DNA of 64,000 nt from Bacteroidales bacterium. GTDB taxonomy: Bacteria > Bacteroidota > Bacteroidia > Bacteroidales > Lentimicrobiaceae. The notes beneath the pieces are model-generated. The model ran no database searches and was not told where the DNA came from. It saw only the letters and a list, made by a program, of their open reading frames with translations. Below are positions 27,323-36,321 of this stretch, piece after piece. The stretch lies in NCBI GenBank assembly GCA_016788045.1, contig JAEUTG010000044.1:62001-126000 (forward strand), written 5' to 3'. The stretch's first letter is position 1; the number at the start of each line of letters is the position of its first letter. Both the position numbers and the translations under genes were made by a program.

Positions 27323-27979
27323 ATGAAAGAAAATAAAACCTCTCCCCTGTCACATTTATCCATTTTCGGGTACAATAAGCAAAAGCCCACCGAACAGGAT
27401 CTTCTGAATGGTGTGAAGAACAACGACAACAAAATGTTCAGGTACATCTACAAAAGCTACTTCCCCGGAATCAGATCAATGGTTCTTGGTTTTCGTTCTC
27501 TTGTGCTGGATGCTGAGGATATTTTCCAGGATGGACTTATCGATGCTTCCAATAATTTAAGAGAAGGCAAGTTTAAGGGTGATAGTTCTTTCAATACATA
27601 CCTAACCTCCATTTGTCGGAATAAATGCCGGAAACAACTTGAACGTGCAGCAAGGTTCGGCAATAACATTTCAACAATCGATGTTGCTGATGAACCGGAA
27701 GCAGATATTGAAGATCTGATTGCCCGCTTGACCCTTCTGAAAGAACGAATGGACGAAAAATGCAAGAAGATCATTGATTTAAGATTTGGACTGGACAAAT
27801 ACAATTCTGAATTGAAAATTAATTCCGAAAACTGTTCAAACATCCGTTTTGAGGAGATAGCTTCCAAACTAAATATTGAGGCCGATACTGCGCGGCAAAG
27901 ATTTAAAAGGTGTCTGGAAAAGTTGAAAGAAACCGTACTTGCAGATAGCTCCTGGAGTGATTTACTGGCAACCGTATAA
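27323..27979 (+). CDS. ECF-type RNA polymerase sigma factor
   Basis: About 218 residues from ATG 27323 (ATG 27281 is an alternative; the first codon of the full frame is TTG). Region 2 is visible in MFRYIYKSYFPGIRSMVLGF and DAEDIFQDGLIDASNNL; region 4 is the helix-turn-helix IRFEEIASKLNIEADTARQR. ECF factors redirect RNA polymerase to a small regulon, usually in response to envelope stress. The following gene, 12 bp downstream, looks like its anti-sigma partner, and the downstream exported genes are the natural targets. Confidence 0.88.
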   Translation: MKENKTSPLSHLSIFGYNKQKPTEQDLLNGVKNNDNKMFRYIYKSYFPGIRSMVLGFRSLVLDAEDIFQDGLIDASNNLREGKFKGDSSFNTYLTSICRNKCRKQLERAARFGNNISTIDVADEPEADIEDLIARLTLLKERMDEKCKKIIDLRFGLDKYNSELKINSENCSNIRFEEIASKLNIEADTARQRFKRCLEKLKETVLADSSWSDLLATV

Positions 27980-27991
27980 CATTGATGTGCC

Positions 27992-28672
27992 ATGAAAAAG
28001 ACAGACAACGATTTTGAATTGATTGAAAGGTTCCTTGAAGGTTCCCTGAATCAACAGGAAAGCGCAGATTTCCTGCACCGGGTTGAGTCGGATCCGGAAT
28101 TTGCGAAGATGTTTTCCGAGCGTAAACTTTTACAGAAAACCTATACCGAAGCTTCGAAAAGGATGGAACTTAAAAAGCAGCTGAAATCGCTGATCACCGA
28201 CGAAAAGCGAAAAACCTCCAGCCAAAGGAAAATATGGCTGGCGGCTGCATCCCTGATTGTATTGGCTGTAATCGGTTCATTGCTTTACTATAACTCAGGA
28301 AATCCCGGCAATGAGAAACAGTATGCCAAAGAGCTACCTTCTCCCGATGAGGCTGTGCAGGGTAATCAGAATAACATGGAGGAATACGGCAATATGGACG
28401 TGGTGGAAAGAAAGGAATCAGTTGATGACTTTTTCCCGGATGAGTTCACCCCGCTGAAAACAAACGACACCATCTGTTTCAAATGGCCCTCTTCGATGAA
28501 CCTGCGATACCTCACCATCTATAACAGTAAAGGCGAATTGGTAAAAAAAGTGACCATTAAGAAAAAGGTGAAAGAGTATGTCCTGTTACCGGGTATTCTG
28601 AAACCGGGTGTTTATTACTGGAAATTTATGAACGATTCTACATTGATCCGCATCACGGTAAGTAATCAGTAA
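27992..28672 (+). CDS. Single-pass membrane protein, probable anti-sigma factor
   Basis: A 226-residue protein. The cytoplasmic N-terminus FELIERFLEGSLNQQESADF resembles the helical ASD of anti-sigma factors without zinc ligands. One membrane span (IWLAAASLIVLAVIGSLLYY) follows at ~76-95, then a ~130-residue extracytoplasmic region with beta strands at the end (LTIYNSKGELVKKVTIKKK). Its position directly after the ECF gene supports the role. It would hold the sigma factor until an envelope signal arrives. Confidence 0.7.
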   Translation: MKKTDNDFELIERFLEGSLNQQESADFLHRVESDPEFAKMFSERKLLQKTYTEASKRMELKKQLKSLITDEKRKTSSQRKIWLAAASLIVLAVIGSLLYYNSGNPGNEKQYAKELPSPDEAVQGNQNNMEEYGNMDVVERKESVDDFFPDEFTPLKTNDTICFKWPSSMNLRYLTIYNSKGELVKKVTIKKKVKEYVLLPGILKPGVYYWKFMNDSTLIRITVSNQ

Positions 28673-28693
28673 CCCCAAATACAAGCTGTAGCC

Positions 28694-30160
28694 ATGAAAA
28701 AAATAACCACGATTGCCGTTCAGTTTGTGTTTTTGTCTTTACTGGCGATGGTGTTCACCTCAAAAACATCCGCACAGACAGTGGATAGCTCGTTTCTGAA
28801 AGAGTTCAATGCTTTCAACCAACAGATCAACCAGGAATTCAGCAGCTTTGTCAGCCACAACGATTCTGTTTTTTTGTTGTTCTTACAAAACTCGTGGAAA
28901 GAATTTGAAGGTAAACAAAACCCCAGGCCGGTTTCACCAAAACCAGTGATTCAGCCAGTCATCGGGCAACCACTGAGCCCATTGAATCCGGAAGATAGCC
29001 TTGTAAAAACCGGAAACCCGGATACAACCGCCATTCAGGGCCAGGAAACCAACATGCCAGAGAAGGAATCCATGGATAACCTGTCAACCGGTAAATCCTT
29101 TTTATTCTATGGCAACAGAATCCAGTTGCCCCTTTCAGACATTCAGCTACCGGAACTTACAGCTGTTTCAAGACAAGGCATCATCAACTATTTTCTGAAA
29201 GCAAGCAGGTCGCAGGATTTTATGGATGTAACCTCCAGCCTGAAAAGCAAAGCCATCAATTACAAATTGAACGATTGGGGCTATGCCTCCCTGTTGTTAA
29301 AGGCCTCCCGGTCGTACTACGCTTCAGCTAACGAACAGGCTTTGTTTACATGGGTTGCGCTGTTGCATCAGGGATACAATGTTAAAGTCGGCTACAGCAA
29401 TTCCGCGATTTATCTGCTGATGCCTTCCGATGTTCAGCTTTATACAGTCAGTTTTACCATTGGCAGCCGCGATTACTTCTTCGTGGGTCCTGGTCCTGCG
29501 CCATCTTCCGACGAAAAGGTTTTTATCCATGAAGCAGACTACCCCGGGAACAAACCCGTGTGCTCGTTTATAATTAAAGAGATCCCTCAGTTTGGTTATC
29601 TCGAAACCCTGAGGACACTCCTGTACAACAAGCCGCTTCTGCTGAACCTGAATAAAAACCTGATCGAATTCTACAGAAGCTACCCGCCCTGTGAACTCGG
29701 GGTCTATTTCAATGCCCCCTTGTCCATCAATGCCATGCAAAAGTTTGATGCCTACTTTCTACCCCTGCTTGAAGGAAAAAGCGACAACCAGCGGGTTGAC
29801 CTGCTGCTCGATTATGTACAGCATGCCATTCATTATCAGACAGATCGCGATCAGTTTGGGAAAGAACGTTATCTGTTTCCCGACGAAACCCTGTTTTACC
29901 CTGCCGCCGATTGTGAGGACCGTTCAATATTGCTGGCCAGGCTGCTCAGCAGATATACAAAGGTGCCTTTCATCGGGCTCAGCTATCCGGCACACATTAC
30001 CCTGGCAGTTAACCTGGATGCCTGCCCCGGAAACGATTTTGTAATCTATAACGAAAAACGGTTTTACATTGCCGACCCTACTTATCTGGGAGCTTCATGC
30101 GGAATGGCTATGACGGCAATTCAGGGGGAGACACCGGAGATCATCTATCAGAATTTCTGA
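28694..30160 (+). CDS. Exported transglutaminase-like cysteine protein
   Basis: A 488-residue protein with a signal peptide (MKKITTIAVQFVFLSLLAMV to SAQ), a ~100-residue low-complexity/helical region, and a C-terminal transglutaminase-like domain. The triad is visible: Cys in PAADCEDRSILLARLL, His in YPAHITLAV, Asp in FYIADPTYLG. In bacteria this fold usually acts as a peptidase or amidase rather than a cross-linker. It is in the same plus-strand unit as the sigma/anti-sigma pair (21 bp gap) and is likely in the periplasm. Confidence 0.8.
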   Translation: MKKITTIAVQFVFLSLLAMVFTSKTSAQTVDSSFLKEFNAFNQQINQEFSSFVSHNDSVFLLFLQNSWKEFEGKQNPRPVSPKPVIQPVIGQPLSPLNPEDSLVKTGNPDTTAIQGQETNMPEKESMDNLSTGKSFLFYGNRIQLPLSDIQLPELTAVSRQGIINYFLKASRSQDFMDVTSSLKSKAINYKLNDWGYASLLLKASRSYYASANEQALFTWVALLHQGYNVKVGYSNSAIYLLMPSDVQLYTVSFTIGSRDYFFVGPGPAPSSDEKVFIHEADYPGNKPVCSFIIKEIPQFGYLETLRTLLYNKPLLLNLNKNLIEFYRSYPPCELGVYFNAPLSINAMQKFDAYFLPLLEGKSDNQRVDLLLDYVQHAIHYQTDRDQFGKERYLFPDETLFYPAADCEDRSILLARLLSRYTKVPFIGLSYPAHITLAVNLDACPGNDFVIYNEKRFYIADPTYLGASCGMAMTAIQGETPEIIYQNF

Positions 30161-30281
30161 TGTTGAGGAATTGATTTTATATTCCGTGAGAATATACTAT
30201 AAAGAATTAATAAAAATTGTCCTATTAAGCTTCGGAGACATCGATTTCGTTGTAAATTTATTGCTGAAAAATTTATAGAAG

Positions 30282-31172
30282 ATGAAGAGTACTGCTTACA
30301 TTTTGTTGGCCTTTTTCATGTCTGCAAGCATATCTGCCATTGCACAGAAACAGGAAATCATCCGCGTAAGCGGCGAAGAGCAGGTACGCATCGAGAACAA
30401 CGAAACCCTGAACCAGGCCAAAGAGCGGGCAGAAGAACTGGCCAAGCTAAATGCCATCCAGAAGGAATTCGGAACATATGCCGAGATGCAAACTGACATG
30501 GTAGTGGAAGAGGGCAAAGTAAACTACAGCATTATGGCCGGGACCCGGATGAAAGCAGACTGGATTGAAACCACAAAAATTGAGTTCACCTATCCCGAAC
30601 AAAAGATTGGCAATTCAAATGAAAAATTCAATTATGTGAAATGCAGGATCGAAGGCACCGCCAGGAAGATCAGTTCAAAAGCCAAAGTGGAGGCGCTGTC
30701 TCTCAGGTGCCCGCAAAAAGAGTGTTTTACCGAAGCCTTTAAAAACAATCAGCAGTTGTATCTCTATTTCAAATCGCCGGTTGATGGCTATCTCTCCGTG
30801 TTTATTGACGATGGTCTGACTGCACAACGCCTGTTACCTTACGAAAAAATGAAAAATGAAAGCTTTATCCGCATTACCGGGGATAAGGATTATGTGTTTT
30901 TCGAGAACAGGAAAGGATATAATTCTACAGAAATTATGGATGAAGTAATCCTTGTGACCGGAAAAACAGAAGAATACAACAACATTTATGTGATCTTCTC
31001 CGAAGAACCCTTTCGTAAACCAATACTCAAAGAGAGCAGTCCGGCCGATGATGCCACCATCTTCCCGAAATCCCTGTCTTCAGAAGATTTTCAGGAATGG
31101 CTGGCTTCCAATCGCGCCGCTTCTACTACCTTCCAGGATAAAAAAATAAGAATACGGATCAGTAAAAAATAA
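30282..31172 (+). CDS. Exported protein with DUF4384-like domain
   Basis: A 296-residue protein with signal peptide (MKSTAYILLAFFMSASISAIAQ). An N-terminal part rich in ALA/Glu helices (LNQAKERAEELAKLNAIQKE) recalls LPP20-type lipoproteins. From ~150 comes a beta domain QLYLYFKSPVDGYLSVFIDD and AQRLLPYEKMKN, the usual start of DUF4384 domains. The gene ends 4 bp before the first caspase gene, so the two are almost certainly co-expressed. Its function is unknown; a partner or regulator of the caspase is a reasonable guess. Confidence 0.7.
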   Translation: MKSTAYILLAFFMSASISAIAQKQEIIRVSGEEQVRIENNETLNQAKERAEELAKLNAIQKEFGTYAEMQTDMVVEEGKVNYSIMAGTRMKADWIETTKIEFTYPEQKIGNSNEKFNYVKCRIEGTARKISSKAKVEALSLRCPQKECFTEAFKNNQQLYLYFKSPVDGYLSVFIDDGLTAQRLLPYEKMKNESFIRITGDKDYVFFENRKGYNSTEIMDEVILVTGKTEEYNNIYVIFSEEPFRKPILKESSPADDATIFPKSLSSEDFQEWLASNRAASTTFQDKKIRIRISKK

Positions 31173-31176
31173 GGAC

Positions 31177-32949
31177 ATGAAATCCGTACTTTACTTCATT
31201 TTAGCAGGATTTCTGACATTACTCACTGCTGAAACCTTCCCGCAAAAAGTAATCTCTGGCCAGAGCAAGGCACAGAATGTTACCATCAAACCTGAATACA
31301 CCCGAGGATTGCCGCCCAACCTGTTTGTAAACCTTTCGTTCGACGACGACAACAAGAACGGCATCCTTGAAGCCAATGAGAAAGCCAGGCTGAACCTGCA
31401 GATCACCAACAAAGGAAAAGGGCCGGCACAGGGGTTGAAAATCACTGTGAAAGACAACATTTCCGACAACGATCTTACCATCCGTGACGGACAGGAAATC
31501 GCCTTTATTTATCCGGACAAATCGGCAATGGTAACCGTAGAGCTCACCGCCGGAATGTGGATTAAATCGGCCGAACACAAGCTTCAGATTGATGTTAAAG
31601 AATATTTCGGATACGACATGGATCCTGCAATTCTGATGATGAGTACCCTGCAGTTTCAGGAGCCAAAGCTGGTATTCTCGGGTTATGAGATTTTCGATGT
31701 GGGTGAAGGGACCTCTGCCCTGGTCGAAGATGGGAAAATTCAAGCCGGCGAAATGGTGAAGGTTAAACTGTATGTTCAGAATATCGGGCAGAATGTTTCA
31801 CCGGGTTCAAAATACAGCATAGTTTCTAAAGACCAGAATGTTTATTTAACCGGGTCTGTCGGGGAGCTCGGAAACATCGGCATCGGGGAAGTAAAGGAAA
31901 TCTGGTTCACCCTGAGTCCGAACAAACGCATATCCACGACCGGCGATCTGCCAATTAACCTTGCCATATCCAACACCTTTAAAAGAGGCGAACTGAAGGA
32001 CCAGAAACTCCCGCTTGCCCTCAACAGCCGGGCACCGGAAGCCAATATTGTTAAGGTAGAAGCAGATATTGAAAGACTGAAGGCCCAGGTTGCCCGATTT
32101 GAATTCAAATCAGACAGGATTACAGCCAATACGGCCAGTTTGATTGATATTACACAGGCTCCGCGTTCACTGACTACCAGGACGGATGCCGTTGGGATTG
32201 TTATTGGTATCGAAAGCTACGATTACTTTGTACCTGCACCTTATGCTGACAGCGATGCAGATATTATGAAGAATTATTTCAGAAATACACTGGGTATTGA
32301 AAAAGTGTATGACTTCACCAACAAAAAAGTGACAGGCAATTTCTTCGACAACAATTTTAATCCGGCCTATGGCGAATTGCAGAAAGCTGTGAAGAAAGGG
32401 GAAACCGAAGTGTTTGTGTTTTATTCCGGTCACGGGATTCCTTCCACCGCCGGCGACCGGGTGTTCCTGCTGCCAAGCGATGGGCGTCTCGAAGCCATTG
32501 AACGGCAGGGGTATGACCTGAATACCCTTTACAACAGCCTTGCTGCATTGAATGCGAAGAGTGTAACCGTATTTCTCGATGCTTGCTTCAGCGGGGTTTC
32601 TCGTTCTTCCGAAACCAATGAAGCACGCAACCTGATTGCCGCCAAAGGGGCCCTGGTAAGGCCGGTGGTGGCACAACCCTGGCTCAACGATCCCGGGTTT
32701 GCAGTATTCTCCTCCTCCGATTTCGACCAGACTTCGCTGGGCTATGATGCTTCAGGCACCGGGTTGTTTACCTATTTTCTGGCAGCAGGGCTGCAGGGTA
32801 AAGCCGATGCCAACGGGGATAAAAAAATTACTGCAGGGGAACTCAGTGACTATATCAGCCGGAATGTTTCTGAAACCTCGGTTAAGATCAGGGGGCTGCA
32901 AACACCTCGATTTAATGGAAACCGGGAAACGGTGCTGGTAAGGTTTTAG
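31177..32949 (+). CDS. Exported caspase-family (C14) protease with CARDB-like domains
   Basis: A 590-residue protein with a signal peptide. Two Ig/CARDB-like domains lie at ~45-160 and ~165-285; the first opens with a calcium-loop-like DDDNKNGILEANE. A short coiled coil (IERLKAQVARFEF) follows, then the caspase-like domain from ~336 (AVGIVIGIESYDY). Catalytic H419 is in VFYSGHGIP and C470 in FLDACFSG. A second EF-hand-like loop DANGDKKITAGE (544-555) is near the C-terminus. Such metacaspase/orthocaspase relatives usually cut after Arg/Lys and may need calcium. All key residues are present. Extracytoplasmic location separates it from the cytoplasmic caspases of abortive infection. Confidence 0.88.
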   Translation: MKSVLYFILAGFLTLLTAETFPQKVISGQSKAQNVTIKPEYTRGLPPNLFVNLSFDDDNKNGILEANEKARLNLQITNKGKGPAQGLKITVKDNISDNDLTIRDGQEIAFIYPDKSAMVTVELTAGMWIKSAEHKLQIDVKEYFGYDMDPAILMMSTLQFQEPKLVFSGYEIFDVGEGTSALVEDGKIQAGEMVKVKLYVQNIGQNVSPGSKYSIVSKDQNVYLTGSVGELGNIGIGEVKEIWFTLSPNKRISTTGDLPINLAISNTFKRGELKDQKLPLALNSRAPEANIVKVEADIERLKAQVARFEFKSDRITANTASLIDITQAPRSLTTRTDAVGIVIGIESYDYFVPAPYADSDADIMKNYFRNTLGIEKVYDFTNKKVTGNFFDNNFNPAYGELQKAVKKGETEVFVFYSGHGIPSTAGDRVFLLPSDGRLEAIERQGYDLNTLYNSLAALNAKSVTVFLDACFSGVSRSSETNEARNLIAAKGALVRPVVAQPWLNDPGFAVFSSSDFDQTSLGYDASGTGLFTYFLAAGLQGKADANGDKKITAGELSDYISRNVSETSVKIRGLQTPRFNGNRETVLVRF

Positions 32950-32962
32950 TAAATAATACCCA

Positions 32963-33343
32963 ATGGAAACCAGGGAGATCAATCGGTTAACGGAGCAGGT
33001 TATCGGGTGCGCCATTGAGGTGCACAAACTACTGGGGCCGGGCCTGCTCGAATCGGAGTATGAAACCTGCCTGGAACATGAGCTGAAAGCAGCCGGGCTC
33101 AAAGTACAACGGCAGGTGGCGGTGCCGGTGGTGTATAAGGAAATCAAACTGGATTGCGGTTACCGGATTGATCTGCTCGTAGAGAATACCGTGCTGGTTG
33201 AACTGAAAACGGTGGATGAATTTGCCCCGGTTCATGAGGCGCAGGTGTTGACCTACCTGAAATTCGCACACAAGGAGGTCGGGCTGCTGATCAACTTTAA
33301 TGTGACACTGTTGAAGAACGGAATAAAAAGGTACAGAATTTAA
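32963..33343 (+). CDS. GxxExxY family protein (PD-(D/E)XK-like)
   Basis: A 126-residue protein with the defining motif GPGLLESEYETCL. A nuclease-like core follows in DCGYRIDLLVENTVLVELKTVD (D, then E-x-K) and the usual ending HKEVGLLINFNVTLLKNGIKR. Function of this abundant family is not settled. It lies 13 bp after the caspase gene but has no signal peptide. Its 3' end is duplicated ~193 bp downstream (33504-33538), in the middle of CTCTGTG-type repeats. Confidence 0.88.
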   Translation: METREINRLTEQVIGCAIEVHKLLGPGLLESEYETCLEHELKAAGLKVQRQVAVPVVYKEIKLDCGYRIDLLVENTVLVELKTVDEFAPVHEAQVLTYLKFAHKEVGLLINFNVTLLKNGIKRYRI

Positions 33344-33345
33344 AC

Positions 33346-34020
33346 AGTACATAATATGCAAGTCTTTTTTATTACACAGAGAACCACAGAGAAGACACAG
33401 AGGACCACAGAGTTTATTAATTCTACATTCTCACCTGGTGATCCGGATCAGGTTGTGAAATCACTTTGAACTTCTGTGTTAACCGAGATTGCTGCATGAT
33501 GTGTTGAAGAACAGAATAAAAAGGTACAGAATTTAAATAGTGCATTTAATGCAGGTCTATTTTATTTCACAGAGGACCACAGAGATTATGCAAACTATAA
33601 TTGAATATAGTAGTAGAAGTTGTGAAGTGGGATAATACTCTTTGAACCCCTCTCTGCCGACAGGCAGGTCTGTGTGACCTCTGTGTGACTTGAAATACTT
33701 GAAAAGTTGAAAATGCAATATTTCTCTGTGTAACTCTGTGAAACCTCTGTGTAACTTGAAATACTTGAAAAATTGAAAACAAAGTATTTCTCTGTGTAAC
33801 TCTGTGAAGCCTATGTGTAACTTGAAATACTTGAAAAGTTGAAAACAAAGTATTTCTCTGTGAACCTCTGTGAAGCCTCTGTGTCTCTCTGTGTAACTTG
33901 AAATACTTGAAAAGTGTAAAATATAATATTTCTCTGTGTAACCCTGTCTGCCGACAGGCAGGTCTGTGAAGCCTCTGTGTAACCCTGTCTGCTGCCAGGC
34001 AGGTCTGTGTAACTATTTTT
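33346..34020. repeat. CTCTGTG/CACAGAG repeat block with ~70-bp tandem units
   Basis: The block begins with CACAGAG-phase sequence (33370-33415), repeats the tail of the GxxExxY gene at 33504-33560, then continues as about five tandem units of ~60-75 bp. Each unit has CTCTGTGTAACTTGAAATAC, TTGAAAAnTTGAAAA and TATTTCTCTGTG pieces. Three units carry an inserted palindrome of the form CTGTCTGCCGACAGGCAGG (near 33655, 33945 and 33990). An apparent minus-strand ORF across it is a repeat artefact. Related blocks lie at 42.6-43.3 and 49.97-50.37 kb. Confidence 0.85.
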
Positions 34021-34033
34021 AAAGCCTCCAAAA

Positions 34034-34900
34034 ATGAAAAACAAACATCAATCTTTTATGAAAAACTATACTTTGATTTTCACAATTACCCTGCTCCTGT
34101 TATGCACCCAAATCTTTGCCCAGCGCATTGAGAATGTTCGCTTTACAACAGTTGGAAACAACATCGAGGTGTATTACACCGTGGCCGGCCTGAAATTTAA
34201 TCAAACACTTACCACCAGCATTTACGCCAGCACCGACGGCGGCGTCTCCTTCCAGGGCCCGCTCAGATTTGTTACCGGCGACCTTGGCCCCGGCATGGTA
34301 AACGGTCAACACATGGTAACCTGGGAAGCCACCAAAGAAATCCCCTTAGACAACATCAACCTGGTATTTGACGTACGTGCCGAACTTGTGGAGACCCCAG
34401 TAAAAAAAGATTTCTTTGCTGCCCTCACCGGCAACCAGATCACCCCGCTGGGTCTGAGAATAGGCCTTTTGGGTAAAACCGGTTATTACCTTTCATTTCA
34501 GTCAAACCTAAGTCCGGGCCTTACTGGCAGCTATACCTATAAAGACAATGCCATCACCGATTACAACCGCTTTGCCTGGTACGAGTTTACCTCGGAACAC
34601 AAAAAAGCCGCCTGGGCTGCTTTTGGAGGGCTTACCTTCCAGGCAGGCCGCAACTTTTTCATCTATACCGGCGCCGGTTATGGCAAGTACGAAGTGCTTT
34701 ATGAAATAAAGGAATACAGTTACGAAGATGATGCTCTCCTGGGCACCGATTACGGCCGTGATGAATCCCTCTCGGTACAAGGCCCCGCACTCGAAGCCGG
34801 CTTGATCCTTCGCACCGGAAAAGTGCTGCTGATGGGCGGCGCCAATATATTGAACTTTAAAATGCCTGGCTGGAGTGCCGGTATAGGTATTTCGTTTTAA
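34034..34900 (+). CDS. Exported beta-domain/outer-membrane barrel-like protein
   Basis: A 288-residue protein with a signal peptide (second start 34058: MKNYTLIFTITLLLLCTQIFAQ). Residues ~30-120 are the N-terminal beta domain shared with three other proteins here (IENVRFTTVGNNIEVYYTVAG; STDGGVSFQGPLRFVTGDLG; MVTWEATKE). The rest alternates aromatic/Gly strands (LGLRIGLLGKTGYYLSFQSN; FFIYTGAGYGKYE) and ends GWSAGIGISF, consistent with an outer-membrane barrel whose last residue is Phe. Function unknown. It begins right after the repeat block and is 12 bp before a FISUMP lipoprotein gene. Confidence 0.7.
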   Translation: MKNKHQSFMKNYTLIFTITLLLLCTQIFAQRIENVRFTTVGNNIEVYYTVAGLKFNQTLTTSIYASTDGGVSFQGPLRFVTGDLGPGMVNGQHMVTWEATKEIPLDNINLVFDVRAELVETPVKKDFFAALTGNQITPLGLRIGLLGKTGYYLSFQSNLSPGLTGSYTYKDNAITDYNRFAWYEFTSEHKKAAWAAFGGLTFQAGRNFFIYTGAGYGKYEVLYEIKEYSYEDDALLGTDYGRDESLSVQGPALEAGLILRTGKVLLMGGANILNFKMPGWSAGIGISF

Positions 34901-34912
34901 AACAGCTATTGT

Positions 34913-36256
34913 ATGGTTATGAAAAACAATAGTACCCTTTACAGCAGTTTATTTACAACCTTAATGGTTGTAACTGGTGTATTCTATATGGTGTCCTGTG
35001 AAAAGGAAGTGGAAAAACCATCCGGCTTAAATAAAATAGAACTATCAGACCCCTCTGCGGAAATTGTTACTTACAACTATGCTGAAATAACAGCAACTCT
35101 ATTAGGAACTGATAGCAATCATGTTAATATAACCGACCATGGCTTTTGCTGGGCCGAAACGCCTGAACCTGATTTGAACAGTTCAACAAAATCCATTGGA
35201 AGAACAACTTCATTAGGAACGTTTGCAGTAGAATTAACAGATGTAGAAGAAAATACAATGTACTATATCCGGCCCTATGCCTCTTTCAATGGAGGTACAC
35301 TATATGGTTCCACTGCAACTTTTAAAACACTCGAAAAGGGGCTGCCATTCGTAAAAACCGATAGCATTACAGCAATAGCTAGCGGATCGGCATTATGCAG
35401 CAGTCGTGTATTATCAGATGGGGGTTATGCAATTACAGCCCGTGGTGTTTGCTGGAACACCACTGACAGCCCCACATTACAAAATTGTATCAATTTTACC
35501 ACCAATGGAAATGGAACAGGTTCCTTTACCAGCAATATTACCGGACTAACTCCTTCAACAACCTATTATGTAAGGGCTTATGCCACCAACAGCGAAAGAA
35601 CGGCCTATGACATTGATGATGAAAGTTTTACCACCCTTGCACCCTGGTCTTGTGGTGCGGTATTAAGCATAACCCACAATGCAGGTGCCATTGCCCCGGT
35701 AAATAAAACGGTGAATTACGGTACGGTTCAATCCAACCTTACCGGCAGCAATAAATGCTGGATCACGCAAAACCTGGGTTCTGACCGTCAGGCAACCTCG
35801 GCTACCGATAACGCTGAGTCTTCAGCCGGCTGGTACTGGCAGTTTAACCGCAAACAAGGGTATAAACACGATGGAAGCAACCGCACCCCCAATACAACCT
35901 GGAACAGCAACATCAGCGAAAACAGCGACTGGCTAACGGCCAACGACCCCTGCACCCTGCTGCTGGGCAGCGGCTGGCGCCTGCCTACCTCAACAGAGTG
36001 GCAAACAGCCGACAACACCGGGGGCTGGGACAATTACAACGAAACGTATGCCTCTGTTTTAAAATTGCATGCTGCAGGCTATCTGAGCAGCATCGATGGT
36101 TCGCTCGGCTACCGCAGTTCAAGCGGCCACTACTGGAGTAGTTCGCAGCAAGTTACGGACGACTACAGCCTCAACCTGTTCTTCTTCAGTAACTACAGCA
36201 ACTTGGACTCCTACAGCAAGGTAAACGGCTTCACTGCCCGCTGCCTCAGAGACTAA
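34913..36256 (+). CDS. FISUMP-domain lipoprotein with two FN3-like domains
   Basis: A 447-residue probable lipoprotein: signal peptide ending in YMVSCEKE (lipobox Cys), start 34913 or 34919. Two FN3-like domains follow (IELSDPSAEIVTYNYAEITA and the ARGVCWNTTDSPTLQNC to TTYYVRAYATNSER repeat). The C-terminal ~200 residues are a Fibrobacter succinogenes major paralogous (FISUMP) domain: KCWITQNLG, SAGWYWQFNRKQGYKHDG, NDPCTLLLGSGWRLPT, HYWSSSQ, FTARCLRD. FISUMP is a C-type-lectin-like fold, suggesting ligand binding at the cell surface. The last loop differs strongly from its paralogues here. Confidence 0.85.
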   Translation: MVMKNNSTLYSSLFTTLMVVTGVFYMVSCEKEVEKPSGLNKIELSDPSAEIVTYNYAEITATLLGTDSNHVNITDHGFCWAETPEPDLNSSTKSIGRTTSLGTFAVELTDVEENTMYYIRPYASFNGGTLYGSTATFKTLEKGLPFVKTDSITAIASGSALCSSRVLSDGGYAITARGVCWNTTDSPTLQNCINFTTNGNGTGSFTSNITGLTPSTTYYVRAYATNSERTAYDIDDESFTTLAPWSCGAVLSITHNAGAIAPVNKTVNYGTVQSNLTGSNKCWITQNLGSDRQATSATDNAESSAGWYWQFNRKQGYKHDGSNRTPNTTWNSNISENSDWLTANDPCTLLLGSGWRLPTSTEWQTADNTGGWDNYNETYASVLKLHAAGYLSSIDGSLGYRSSSGHYWSSSQQVTDDYSLNLFFFSNYSNLDSYSKVNGFTARCLRD

Positions 36257-36321
36257 AGAGAATTAATTGATTAGCTGTTGTGATAATTATCAGATTTAAC
36301 GAATTAACGAAACGGAGTTGG

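Noticed and set aside
33600..34020. Possible CRISPR array
   Set aside because: Units are ~60-75 bp with similar content throughout; there are no unique spacers between constant repeats and no cas genes in the window.
33567..34031. Minus-strand 154-codon open frame over the CTCTGTG block
   Set aside because: Its protein is a repeat of QVFQVTQR-type segments produced by the tandem DNA units; no start context, no family, so it is a repeat artefact. The same applies to frames at 33811-34044, 42549-42887 and 43114-43341.
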